64,000 nucleotides of DNA from contig OX352763.1 in the NCBI GenBank assembly GCA_947095585.1, positions 109,099,908 to 109,163,907 of the forward strand. Direction: 5' to 3'. Positions 32,605-44,811 of this stretch are shown here, one piece after another. The notes under the pieces are model-generated. The model was not told the origin of the DNA, searched no databases, and was given only the letters and a program-made list of their open reading frames with translations. The DNA is from Nephrocerus scutellatus (taxonomy: Eukaryota; Arthropoda; Insecta; Diptera; Pipunculidae). How positions within the stretch are numbered: the first letter of the stretch is position 1; each line of letters opens with the position of its first letter. Position numbers and translations under genes: made by a program.

Positions 32605-34284
32605 TGTGAGCAAACTATTCTTTGCCGATCAGAAAGAGCTTTTGAAGTAGATGATTATCAAACTGATTTCCTGCTTTAACGCTACATGTTTGATTTAAAA
32701 ACCTAGGTATGGTATTGGTATCAAATAGGCGTACTATATCACGTATTGAGACTCTTGCGAGTAGGATTAAAGATTTTTTGGGGTCCTACCTATTTCTAGA
32801 AATTTCTTTCAAACTTTAGTTTTTCGAATCAATTTCATCAAGGTATAAGGACGAAAACTATTAGTTAACATTAAAACGTTACAAGAGTGATTCTTCAAGT
32901 AAGGTTTACTTGAAGAATGTCACTATTAGTGATTGGTTTTTGGATGCGAGTACGTTGAAAGTTCATTGCACGATACACAGTTATTAGCTTCTAATTGGAT
33001 GAAAAATTCACTTGAGTTGAATTTGCGGGGATTTTACGAGCAAAAGAGCCACCAAGTATGTAGCCAATTTATTTTAACCAAATACATGGAGTGTAATGCT
33101 AATATTTCTAATTAATTGAAGCCCCCCACTAGCACAACGAATGCGGCCAATTTCAATTAAACTGGATAACGATTAGTTGTGATGCCGGTCGGTTCCTTTT
33201 CAGTCTGTTCGAGAGCTGAATGCCTGATGTTTTATTAACCGCCCGTGCGCGGGTTATTCATTCATTCATTCATTCATATTATGCGGTCGATGGGAATTAC
33301 AAATATTATCGATGAATTGCGAACAAAAGGCTGAGTTTGTTTGGTTTAATAAACGGACTATTCACTTTATCAACGCAGGAATCAGTATACAAGTACGTGA
33401 TAAGCAATTGTACACGACAGGCTATATGGGCGAGAGCAGCAGTTTTGTGATATATGTTACCTCAATGGAATGTGCATCGAACACACAATGAATGAATTTA
33501 TTCCGCCATCCGAATAACGTATGTATATCCTTCGTGGGCAGTGGCGGAGGTGGAGGCACAACAACAGTGCATAAAAGTCGGAGGAATTTTTTTTTTATTT
33601 GTACAGCATTTTCAGCAAAGAGAATTATTTCGTGTTCGTTTACGGTTGTATGTCCTGCTGGACATTTCACTTCAATTCAGTTCGGCTCAGTGGCGAAAAT
33701 TAAATTATTTATTGAATGTGCGAGAGAGAGAGGTGGGCGGGGGGGGGGCTGGGTGGTTAAGAGAACAAAAACAAAAAATTCCGAATTAATTGAAAATTGT
33801 CAGCGGGCTCGCAATTTTGTTAATCTTTTGTTGTTTCTGTTTTTACTTTTTTTTTGCTTTCACAATAATAATAATTGCATATTTATCTCTCCCTCCCTCT
33901 CTCTCTCTCTATTCTTTGTACAAACTGCTCACACTCAATAACTAAAAAAATAATTATTTATTGACTTTACTGCATGAAATGAACAACAAAAAAAAAGTGC
34001 TGCAAAAGTGGGTTATAACAATATTACCACCGCTTGTGAGTTGTTTTTCGGTAATTCGGTGGAATTCAATTGCAATTCATTAATGTGCAGTTTGTTTGCT
34101 GCACTGATTATGGAAGGTGGAGAGATTAATTAACAAAATTTAAGTATCAGAATGTCGAGATTGTTGTGCTGCATTGCATTTATGAGAGTGACGTTTTTTC
34201 AACGGTCAATGGTCAGGTCAGATGTGAGATGAAGTCAAACAAATTCACATATATCAATTGAGTATACTGGTATGGAATTTACGA
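32605..34284. other. Unassigned non-coding stretch with simple repeats
   Basis: It contains (ATTC)n at 33254-33276, a G run at 33738-33749 and a CT tract at 33890-33912. The 149-codon open frame at 33492-33941 runs through these low-complexity tracts and overlaps open frames on both strands, so it is not called a gene. No element recognised. Confidence 0.45.
33254..33276. repeat. (ATTC)n microsatellite
   Basis: Five or more perfect ATTC units. Confidence 0.9.
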
Positions 34285-34420
34285 ACTTTCTAGAGTTCAT
34301 AATGGGTTTTGCAATTATAAAATACCAATTCGTTGATTCACAAATTACAATTTTAATTAACAAATAGTAAAAGTTCACAAATTTACACTGGTGATTACTT
34401 ATTATTCAATTATCATTTTC
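34285..34420. repeat. Dispersed repeat M, copy 2
   Basis: AGTTCATAATGGGTTTTGCA and later CACAAATTTACACTGGTGAT plus TACTTATTATTCA parallel 26266-26390. It lies directly before the 195-bp satellite. Confidence 0.6.
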
Positions 34421-34429
34421 CAATAAACC

Positions 34430-35700
34430 TTTAATCGTTCTGTATTTATATATTACTTCTAAAATTTACTATAAAATTCCTGAAATAATTAAGTAATCTT
34501 CCTATAATCTTCCAAATTCATTCTATTTTCGTCTAAATTCATTCTATAATAATTTTCTAATCGTTCTATAGTGTTCTATAATAACCCTCATTCTGTATTT
34601 ATCCTATAATGCACCAAAAATCGACTGTAAAATTCCTTTAATAGCTAAATAATCATTCTATAATCTTCCTATAATCTTTTCAATTCATTCTATTTTCATC
34701 TTAATTTATTATATAATTGTTTTCTAATTGTCCTATAGTATTTCTATAAAACTTCTATAATGAATCTCCAATCATGCTTTTATTATTCTGTATTTATCCT
34801 ATAATACTCCAAAAAACGACTATAAAATTCCACTAATAATTAAGTAACCATTCTATAATCTTCCTATAATCTTTTCAATTCATTCTATTTTCATCTTAAT
34901 TTATTATATAATTGTTTTCTAATTGTCCTAAAGTCTTTCTATAAAACTTCTATAATGAATCTCCAATCATGCTTTAATTATTCTGTATTTATCCTATAAT
35001 ACTTCAAAAAACGACTATAAAATTCCACTAATAATTAAGTAACCATTCTATAATCTTCCTATAATCTTTTCAATTCATTTTATTTTCATCTTAATTTATT
35101 ATATAATTGTTTTCTAATTGTCCTAAAGTCTTTCTATAAAACTTCTATAATGAATCTCCAATCATGCTTTAATTATTCTGTATTTATCCTATAATACTTC
35201 AAAAAACGACTATAAAATTCCACTAATAATTAAGTAACCATTCTATAATCTTCCTATAATCTTTTCAATTCATTTTATTTTCATCTTAATTTATTATATA
35301 ATTGTTTTCTAATTGTCCTATAGTATTTCTATAAAACTTCTATAATGAATCTCCAATCATCCTTTAATTATTCTGTATTTATCCTATAATACTTCAAAAA
35401 ACGACTATAAAATTCCACTAATAATTAAGTAACCATTCTATAATCTTCCTATAATCTTTTCAATTCATTCTATTTTCATCTTAATTTATTATATAATTAT
35501 TTTCTAATTGTCCTAAAGTCTTTCTATAAAACTTCTATAATCAATCTCCAATCATCCTTTAATTATTCTGTATTTATCCTATAATACTTCAAAAACGACT
35601 ATAAAATTAAACTAATAATTAAGTAACCATTCTATTATCTTCCTATAATTCATTCTATTTTCGTCTAAATTCATTCTATAATCATTTTCTGTTCGTTCTA
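34430..35700. repeat. AT-rich satellite, ~195-bp unit, about six copies
   Basis: AATCTCCAATCATGCTTT recurs at about 34763, 34957, 35153, 35347 and 35543 (spacing about 194-196). Each unit also carries CATTCTATAATCTTCCTATA, TTTCAATTCATTCTATTTTC and CGACTATAAAATTCCACTAA. Central copies are nearly identical; the first (34430-34620) and last are diverged. Related CTATAATC-rich sequence in opposite orientation is seen at 19600-19770 and 28030-28080. Non-coding. Confidence 0.93.
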
Positions 35701-35701
35701 T

Positions 35702-38512
35702 CATCATCATATTTGGCTCTACAGCCAGGGTCCGATCCTGTCCTCCCGAAAAAAGTCTCTCCACCGGTCCCGATTTCGAGCCGATGTCATCCAGTTTGAC
35801 ATCCCTAAACTCTGGGCGTCCTGGTCTACGCCATCCTTCCAGCGTAGACTTTGCCGACCTCGCTGTCGTGTTCCATAAATCCTACCGTAAAGGACTTTCC
35901 GAGCAGAATCCTCTTCGCTCATGCGAGCTAGGTGTCCTGCCCACCGGAGCCTACTGAGCTTAATTTTCTTCACGATGTCGACATCGCGGTAACGCTCGTA
36001 GATCTCATCATTATAGAGTCTCCGGAATCGTCCTTCCTCACATACGGGGTCAACAGTTCTCCGTAAGACTTTTCTCTCGAACGCGGCTAAGAGGTCAGAA
36101 TGCTTTTTGCTAAGCACCCAAGTCTCGGATCCATATGTAAGTACTGGTATGAACATTGTCTTATATATCAGCAGCTTGGATGTTATGGTTAAGTTCCTGG
36201 ACTTGAAGAGTCTTGACAGGCTATAGTAGGCTTTGTTGGCAACCGTGCGCGTATTTCTGGTTCCATGCTGTTATAGGCTGCTATAGTTTACCCGAGATAG
36301 TTAAAGTATTGCACTACTTCAAATTCGCGCTCCACTATCTGAATTGAGGGACCAATGTTGGATCTTCTACTCGCCGACGTGGCCACCATGTACTTTGTTC
36401 TGCTCTCATTTATGTGCAGCCCCAGATTTCGTGCCGCCTGCTCTGCTATCTGGATGAAAGCTTCCTGTACAGCTCTTTGATTTCTACCAATGATGTCAAT
36501 ATCGTCTGCGTAAGCCAGTATCTGAATGGACTTATAGAGGATTGTTCCTCTCGCCGTTACGTCAGAGTCTCGGATCACTTTCTCCAACGCCAGATTGAAG
36601 AGGACGCAGGCCAGTCCATTCCCTTGTCGGAGCCCGTTATAGATGTTGAATGGGCTTGATAGTGATCCGGATATTATTACTTGGCTTATAGCATTGGTCA
36701 TGGTCAACCTACATAATCGTGTCAGTTTATTTGGGATGCCGAACTCTCTCATGGCTTTGTAAAGTTCTACTCTACCTATTCTATCACAACAGGCTCTAAA
36801 GTCTATAAAAAGATGGTGTAGTGAGTTTTGAAACTCTAGACATTTTTCCATCACCTGCCTTAGGGTGTAAATCTGATCAGTTGTTGATTTGTCTGGGATG
36901 AAGCCACACTGGTATGGACCAATGATGATGACTTAAGTTAAGTATGGGGCTATCCTGTCTTGAAGGATAGAGGAGAAAATCTTATACGCGGTACTCAACA
37001 AAGTTATACCACGATAATTGCTGCATTTTGTGATATCTCCCTTCTTATGTATGGGGCACAGGATGCCTCTTCGCTGGTCTTCTGACATCTCTTCTTCCTC
37101 CTATATTTGCACTAATAGTTCATTAATTGCTTGGTGTATTTCGGGCCTTCTGATTTATTCAGCTCCGCTGGGATACCATATGATCCCGAAGCCTTCCTAT
37201 TTTTTGGACGATTTATTGCTCTGCTAACTTCGTCTATGGTTGGTGGCGGCAGCACGGTATGGTCTTCGGCCAGTGGTGGAGCCTTCAATTCCTCAGTTTG
37301 CTTGCCATTTAGCAACTCATGAAAGTGCTCTTCCCATCGCTCTAAGATGCCTTTAACATCGGCGATTAGATTACCCTCTTTGTCCTTGCAGTATGTGCAA
37401 CGTGGTGTATATTGCGTCATACCGCGGACCCTTTGGTAGAATTTTCGCGCCTGGTGCGGTCCTTGCTCTCTGTACTGTTCCAGTTCACGGACGAGATTCT
37501 TCTCCCAGGTTGCTTTCTTTCGCCAGTGAACTGTTTTTTTCATATCTTCTGAGCTTTTTATATTCATCTTCGCGTGCCCGCGTTCTATGAGATTGTTGCG
37601 TTGCTCGGTACGCAACATTCTTGCGTTCAGTCGCTAGCTTACATTCGTCATCGAACCAGTCGTTTCGATCTCTACGACTGCTGCCTAAGATGGAGTCAGC
37701 AGTACTAATGACAGTATTCTTAAGGCGTGTCCATTTCTCTTCTAGCCCGACATCTCAGCCCCAGGACTTACTCTCCCTGCATTTAGGGCGAGTCCTATCG
37801 CTTGAACGTAGTTATTTCTGGTCTCTTCGTTGCGAATGGCAGCCGTGTTGACTCGAATCTATTTCGCGGATGGTGTCTTCCTTGATGATGCAATCCGCGC
37901 TAGAAGCACTACACCAAAAGATAGTGGTCCGAGTCGACGATGGCTCCTCGGTACGTTCGTTCCATTCATCAGGTTCGAGTTGTGGCGGCAGTCTATCAAC
38001 ACGTGGTCTATCTGGTTGAGAGTGGTTCCATCAGGAGAAACCCAGGTGGCTTTGTGGATATTTTTACGGGCAAACCTTGTACTCGCAACGACCAAATTAT
38101 TGCTTGCTGCCTTCTCTATGACTCGTTGTCCATTGTTATCAGTGTTCTGGTGTAAGCTATAGGTGCCAATGTACTGCCTGAATACTGGCTCCCTACCTAT
38201 TTTGAATTCTTCTTTTTCATCATCTAGGGAATCCTCTGTAGGTGCGTGAACGTTTATGAGGCTTATGTTTTTAAATCTGCCCCGCACGCGAAGGGTGCAT
38301 AGCCGTTCATTTACTGCTTTAAAGCCGATAACGGTTAGTTGGATTCTTTTGCTGACTAGAAACCCCACCCCGAGCACATGATGTCTTGCATGACAGCTGT
38401 AATATATGTCATATTCTGATTTTTGTAAGACACCATTCCCCGTCCATTGCATCTCCTGAATTGCTGTTATGTCAGCATACGAGGTCCAAAGCTTCAAAAT
38501 TCTTTTCACTTA
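35702..38512 (-). mobile_element. RTE-like non-LTR element, family E, longest copy (5'-truncated)
   Basis: The minus strand gives an endonuclease (38509-37859) with ADITAIQEMQWTGNGVLQKS, HVLGVGFLVSKR, LCTLRVRGRFKNISLINVHA, PTEDS and NQIDHVLIDCRH. It resembles the endonuclease of proteins annotated craniofacial development protein 2-like. A linker follows (37618-37112) with LERWEEHFHELLNGKQ and RPKNRKASGSYGIPAEL. The RT (36854-36288) has LHHLFIDFRACCDRI (motif A), NGLRQGNGLACVLFNLALE and QILAYADDIDIIGRN (catalytic YADD intact). The C-terminus (36156-35719) has VLTYGSETWVLSKK and SRLRWAGHLARM. Parts are out of frame with each other. The 3' end is AGAGCCAAATATGATGATGA, an (ATG)n tail abutting the satellite. 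Clade assignment (RTE-like) is tentative. Confidence 0.9.
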
Positions 38513-39282
38513 TCAATCTAAGAAATTATCAAATGACATAAAAAAGATGAACTGAGGCCACCTAATAAGACTTAAAGTAAAGCATTACAAACATAATGTA
38601 GTAGTCGTTAGTACCAACTATGAAATTCTGTCTCGAGAGTTAAAATACGAGTAATCTAGAGTCTATATATACTGAAGAACAGCGGTGAAGTGCCTGATCT
38701 AACTCATTGTATTTAACGCGCTGATTTTTTTAAATCTTTATGGTTTCCATAGTTCATGTAGTTGATTGGACATCATGCAACTTCATATCAAATCTCTAGA
38801 AAAGGTCTCTGATCTACATTTGTTTTGACGTCCTTCGACATAAGCTCAATCGCCTTTGTTACGAGTCCGTTACTGCAGATACTTTCAAGCGTTTTACTCG
38901 AATTTCAAAATAAATTCCGGAAGGCTAGGTATACACACAACCTAACTTCTGCAAATCTGTTTAGACAGACTTTGTTCAAGATAATATATCGTAGTAAGTA
39001 TCAAGCCAATTTAGAGGTCTTGCAACACAATCGTCTGACTTTGCATGTCAACTGACAACTCCCACTTAACAGTTGCTATTACATTTTTTGTTTTTTTCTT
39101 TCCTCCAAAGCAATGGAAATATTAAAAAAATTAAATTGAAAATAAAATAAAGTTGTCCTAGAAGTGTGCAGCATATGTACAAAGCACAATGATTCAATTC
39201 TATGACCTTTGAGGGAAAATGTTCTCAAAGGCAATTACTGTGTGGCAACACACAAGAGAAATGCCATCGAGCGATGCTACTT

Positions 39283-39313
<31 letters not shown>

Positions 39314-40829
39314 CAATGCAATGCAACAATAATGGGTCGTTTGTAAATGTTATACCGCTGCGGCTGCTGTGATAGCCTGGATTGCACTGAAAGCCATCAA
39401 AGCGGTAAATTTCTATTGAATTTCCGGCAAAGACAGTGCCAACCTCGACTGCTGGAATGTCTCTGTGTAGCAACAAACAACAAAAGCGCGCAAATCACTC
39501 AAACGTGCGACGAATGAGTGACTTATATGCGGAGCGGAGCAATGAAAGCAGAAAACACAATGCGCTGATGATGCATTGGAGACCGGAACCTACAGAACTG
39601 AGACTGACTGACTAACTACGGTGATGTGTGCAGTATAGTGTGTTCATGGTAGTAATGCATCACGATGATGGATGCTTTTCTTCTCGTGAACAAACGTGCG
39701 CCTGCGTCTGGATCTACCTCTGGCTGTATTTCTAGAAGATTTTCCATCTCCCTTAATTGCCATTAGCATCGTGGCACCTCTACCCACATAGAGTATGTGA
39801 AGTTTACGAGGTAAACCAGTCAATAATCGATTAATGATGATGATGACGATGGTGGAGGTGTGTACTGCTATTCGACTACAGGTGCGCCAAATAACATTCA
39901 ACTCAACACGCAAAGCAAAATTGCTCAACTAAATCACGTCCCTTTTACCAACTCCGAGAAATTTAACAGTTTTCTAGGATAGATACGCTCTATAGTGCAG
40001 CCTCTGTCAGTTTGGTGCAGTGCAGTTGAAAACCAAAGGAAAGAGAGCTAGAAAGACAGAGGAAAACTTTGCTTAACAGGTTAATGAGATTTTAATCGGA
40101 AACGAATTAAGGAATATCGCAGAAGATTATAAAAAATGCCGTAAAGCTTTATTAAGTGTGAATCTAGAGATGAAGTTTGTCTTCCTGTTTGCAGGGTTGC
40201 CATGATTACAGATTAAAGACTCGATAGAAAACTACGAATCGTTTTGCCAAACTTCTAAACAGAAAAAAGCAAACAACAAATTGATAAAGGTAGATCCACT
40301 TCCAGTCAAAAAAGGTTTATTAACAATGGAGAGCCAAAAGGTTCTATCAATTGTCCAGTATTATTTAAAAAATTTGATTATTTGTCTTTCGCTTACGACC
40401 ACTTCAGTAGAAGAATTTCTTAATCCCACAAATCAGTGTAATGCAACGACGATCTCTTGGTGTACGATTTTGACAGTATCCGAACGAAATGAAATGAAAC
40501 GAAATTCGGCGAAACCAGGTTGAGTTCCAAAGAAATCACGCGATTACCAAATTGATTTAGAATGGCAGCTGACATTTGAATGATAAAAGGAAACACAGCC
40601 GCTACTGGTTTGCCACTGGGCACAATAACTGCACCACTCTTGTTTAATATAAATACAATTTTTTTTTGTATTTTGTATTTCTATTTTGTGGGATTTTGAA
40701 TGCCTGTCGATCATAGTGCTGTGGAAAGATAGAGCTTGGCAGATCATTTCAAGACTGAAGAACGAATCTCTGCACTTAACTATACGTCCGAAGATGGGCT
40801 TGAGGGTAAACCAATGAGCATTTAGACCG
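38513..40829. other. Unassigned non-coding stretch
   Basis: It contains (GAT)n at about 39283-39306 and GATGATGATGA near 39835. No gene, RNA or transposon recognised. Open frames at 39225-39476 (-), 39644-39928 (-) and 40281-40523 (+) show no domain. Confidence 0.45.
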
Positions 40830-41990
40830 GTTTAAGTATTGCGGTTGAATTCGAGGAGAGATGGCATGCCACCGGCTATTTCTCTTGAGCACCGCTGCTA
40901 TCTAGCAGATGCAATGGTCTTATACGCACTTGACTAGATATGACAATTGTACTCAAGTTTAAGGCAAAAAAACGCCTCAAGAAGATAGAAGCCAGATTTC
41001 TTGCATCGTGTTAGGAAACCTAAACATTTCGCAACATTTTGGCGACGGTGAATGTGTGGTTACTCCAACGAAACTTGTCGTTAATCGCACATACCGGGTT
41101 TTTGTTTGTGAGTTTTTCAAGTTTCTCGATGCAAGTGCCATTCATGGATAAGGGCATTGGATTTAAGATTCGCTTAGACGACATGAGACAGCATTAAATT
41201 CTACTCGATTGTTTTCTAGGCAATTTTATTATGCTGTCCAGAATTTAACGTGCTAAACATACGAAATTGTTTGAGTTCCACATGAGAAGTAGAAGTTACT
41301 CAAACTTATGAGATAGGAGAAGCTGAAAGTACTGTCGTCAGTGAAAAAAATGAATTGAATTAGAAGTAATGGACAAGAGATCATTAATAAAAATGAGAAA
41401 AAGTATCGGAGACAAAACAGAGCCCTGGGGAATGCCAGCATTTATGCGATGAATCTCAGATTTGCAACCATCCAAAACAAATTGGATTGAAAGGACCAAG
41501 AGAAAGCTTCTAATCCAATGAAGCGGTTTTTCATCGACATTTTAGACAAACAAGCTTGATGACCAACTCTGTCCAATGCCTTGAAATAACTTTGCTTTCA
41601 CCGAATTTGTGAATAGACTGGTTCCACAGTTCGTTGAGATATACCACGAAAGAATAGGATAGGTGGAAAATCTTACACAATGCTAGCTTGGAAGGATACG
41701 TATTCAGAACTAATGGGGAAATACCATCTAGCTCAGGGGATTTGTGAGTGTTCAGAACGTTTAAAACTGTAGCAACTGCACGAGTGCTTACCATAGAGTG
41801 TTCAATACTCGGAGGTAAAAGCGGCAGCAATGCACAATCTGGAAGCGTGGAGCCACAAAATGCGCAGCAAACAGATTAGCCTTTTCCTTAGAGCTGATAA
41901 ATGGAATGCATTATAAAAGAGCGTTGTAACCGAAGACGAGGCTGTATTTTTGATTCTTTTCACGAATGACCAATGCATTTTGTTTGACGT
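40830..41990 (-). mobile_element. Jockey/CR1-like non-LTR ORF2 relic (family G), RT palm retained
   Basis: The minus strand runs: HWSFVKRIKNTASSS (41970-41925), VATVLNVLNTHKSPELDGIS plus PLVLN (41770-41700), WIRSFLLVLSIQFVLDG (about 41510), HRINAGIPQGSVLSPILFLI plus FINDLL (41460-41370), then FFTDDSTFSFSY (the YADD box reads FTDD; about 41350-41320). Next SKNRVEFNA-like sequence, LNPMPLSMNGTCIEKLEKL (41170-41100), DKFRWSNHTFTVAK (about 41075) and LNLSTIV/LEYNCHI (about 40950). The order is a full RT palm to thumb. Frameshifts and stops are frequent. Related to 6985-8150 and 20163-20480. Confidence 0.83.
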
Positions 41991-42009
41991 TTATATACAT
42001 GTCCAATAA

Positions 42010-42210
42010 TGATAGAAAACCACAAGCTTCAACGACGTTCGCAAATTATCCAAATTTTGTTATAAAAGTTTGCGTTGCGGTTGCGATAGCATCACTTGTG
42101 AAAATCATTCTCAGTGATAAAGCCCACGTCTGGCTCAAAGTAAAAAAAATTGTCGTATATGGCGAAGTCAGCAACTCTTGACCTAAAATCGCAGACCGAT
42201 ATTGTGACAA
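42010..42210 (+). mobile_element. Small DD41D transposase relic with internal deletion
   Basis: QRRSQIIQILL (N-terminal QRLQIVQLYY-like) is followed within about 80 bases by LSDKAHVWLK (FSDEAHFWLN, first catalytic block). About 130 residues between them are missing compared with 26900-27370. Only weak similarity remains. Confidence 0.45.
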
Positions 42211-42309
42211 CATAGGTCAGTCAGCTGATATACTGTGTATTTCCAGCTTAAGGCAGATATGAAGAACATTATGTGTACCTTTGTCGTAGATTTAAGAGTT
42301 TTGCACAAC

Positions 42310-42900
42310 TTTGTCTCCAGTAAAACCGTTATAACAATATAACAGTGCAGCAGTATAACATTATAACAGTTATAGAACTTTTTCCTATAAATCCCTTTTT
42401 TAAATAAAAATAATAAGTAGGAGATATGTGTACAGGATGCAGCAGTATAACAGTTAAATAGTAAAAGAACTTTTTTCTAGTTTAGTTCATAATAATAATA
42501 AAATAAAAAAAATATATATTACAGATTCCTTTTTTAAATAAAAATATTGAAGTAGGAGATAGATGTATTGCTATAACAGTGTAGCAGTATAACTGTATAA
42601 CGGTTATAGAACTTTTTTCTGATTAAGTTATTGATAGATTCCTTTTTTTAAAAAAAATAATAAGTAGGAGATCGGAGTATATGTTTAACAGTGCGGCAGT
42701 ATAACAGTTAAACGGGTAAAAAAAACTTTTTTCCTCTTTACTTATTGACACATTCCTTTTTAAATAAAAATATTGAAGTGGAGGTAGATGTATTGCTATA
42801 ACGGTGTAGCTGTATAACAGTTATTAAACTTTTTTCTGCTTAATTTATGGATACATTCCTTTTTTAATAAAAACTTTGAAGTAAAAGATAGGTATTTTGA
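42310..42900. repeat. Tandem repeat, ~105-135 bp x 5
   Basis: ATAACAGTTATAGAACTTTT, then ATTCCTTTTTTAAATAAAAA and AAGTAGGAGATAGATGTATT recur. The AAGTAGGAGA-like block starts at about 42415, 42550, 42662, 42775 and 42879. AT-rich, non-coding. Confidence 0.85.
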
Positions 42901-44639
42901 CTTATTGTATTAGTAATAATAATAAATTAAGGAGCGAGGAGTCATAACCGAAAAGATATCGAAATAACTGGAAACCAAGAAGCTCTAGATATCTATTGCT
43001 TTCCATAATTATTTTAAAAAAAAACTCCTATAGAAGCAAAGCACTAAATCATTCGAATCTAAATCATCACTATCTAGAAAATTCAAAAATTCGTTTGCTT
43101 TTGAAAGGCCAAACCAATGGAAGTCTTCTTGGATTTTTTAGAAAAAAATTATGCTTTTTCTTAACCTCTTACGTCGTACTAGAAAAAAACACCACAATAA
43201 CGCAGCACAGGGAATATGAATGAATCTGCCTCTAGTAGTGACCTACAAAAACGCTTTTCACAAACACTTCTCGGCATTCCCCATTCGAACGCAAACTTCA
43301 GGTCCAAATGTAGGTACGTATAATAATTCATAAATGTTTTGCAGTTTGTTCAGATCAAGGCGTTGTCGTCCTTCAGATGAAGAAGCATAGAGATGATGAT
43401 CTAAACGTCGTACTGCCAGAGCCACCACAGAAGATAGTGGATACACACACTCCTACTCCTCTTCAGTGAACGAAGAACGAACCACTTCTCAACATGATGG
43501 CGTCGAAGTCGCAGAACTAAATAGCATCAACGACGGAATCGGCTGACGGCCTGCGGGTAGTGTGACATCTTCTTAGAAGTGGCAAAATAAGGATTTTTTT
43601 TTTGCGTTAGCGAAAATCACACAGCGTATCATGTCGGCTACCCACAGCTGGCCGGCCAACCCACTGACGAGAAAAAAAGGAGCCACTTGCCGAGGTGGTG
43701 TGATGGAATAGACATTTTTCGAACGCGCAAAATAATACTTGGAACGACGACGTTGCTTGACGGGGCTTGTAATACGGGTATTTCGAGTTATATTACGGGC
43801 GAAGAGGGAAGAGTTGGCATCACACGCATGTGTGGCAACTGGCAATATCGCATATAGCGCGCACACATCCAAAAACCAACCAACGCAATATTCCAATTGA
43901 ATTTCAGCAGCAGCAAATAGAGATATGTTGTGGTACTCGTACATCTATGTCATTACTTTTTTCCGAGTTTATAATGAAGATGAATGTGTTGGGAAAGGAT
44001 CTGGATGATGGGTGAGAGGGGAGTGGAGTGCTGGTTATGGTGATGCGGGTTTTTTTTTTGCTTCGGTGGTGGTGTGTTCTTCTCTTTCATTATTTGAAAT
44101 GAATAATTCAGATTGTATAATGGGAATAATGGGAGCCTGCACTGCTGCACCTCTTCACATATTTATCTCGAACTCAAAATAAAAATTTAAATGGAAGATT
44201 GCAGATCAGCTAAATGCTTGAGGAGGGGTTGGTTAACAAGGGAATAAACAACGAAGAAAACAAAAATGCTGCTCGCTCCAATTGAAGCCAAATAGAAGTT
44301 TAACATTTTAATTGCCATATGTGTGTTCGATGGAGTCTTTTTTTCTTCCCTCAATTAAAGTGCATAAGTACAACGAGAATATTAATATAATTGGAATATT
44401 TCTTGAATGCCTTTAGAAGTTCTCACATACTGCTGGTTGCATTTTATGCAGGCACATTGTATGCGTATTGTGTCACCTTACAACATTGTCTCGTTTTTTT
44501 TGTGCAACATATTATTCACTAAAAGTGACGCAAACATTTTCGGAATGTCGGTACATATTCAGTACAGTACCGGTACCGAAAACATTTTTTTTTTTGGGTA
44601 ATATTAAGGTAACCACTCGATCGCTTCTTATATATCTAA
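42901..44639. other. Unassigned non-coding stretch
   Basis: The 123-codon open frame at 43573-43944 (-) has a hydrophobic N-terminal part and basic middle but no domain I recognise. No flanking splice or TE context supports it. No other feature seen. Confidence 0.45.
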
Positions 44640-44692
44640 GAAGAACTATATACGCGCTACTTAACAACGTTATACCACGATTACATACACTC
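44640..44692 (-). mobile_element. Tiny family E fragment
   Basis: TATACGCGCTACTTAACAAC followed by GTTATACCACGATTACATACA matches 36986-37025 of the long family E copy in the same orientation. Confidence 0.6.
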
Positions 44693-44811
44693 CGAATCAC
44701 TTGAAAGAGGCCACTTTTTTTGGAATCGTTTTTCGCGATTGATACCCCTTGGAAATTTGTTACCTAAAAAGATTTACTACCTGTAGATCAGTACGTATTT
44801 TTATTGTAGTA

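Noticed and set aside
33492..33941. 149-codon plus-strand open frame
   Set aside because: It runs through G-run, CT and T tracts, overlaps an antisense frame, and has no recognisable domain.
43573..43944. 123-codon minus-strand frame that looks somewhat protein-like
   Set aside because: No known family, no splice or TE context, and similar-length frames occur by chance in this window.
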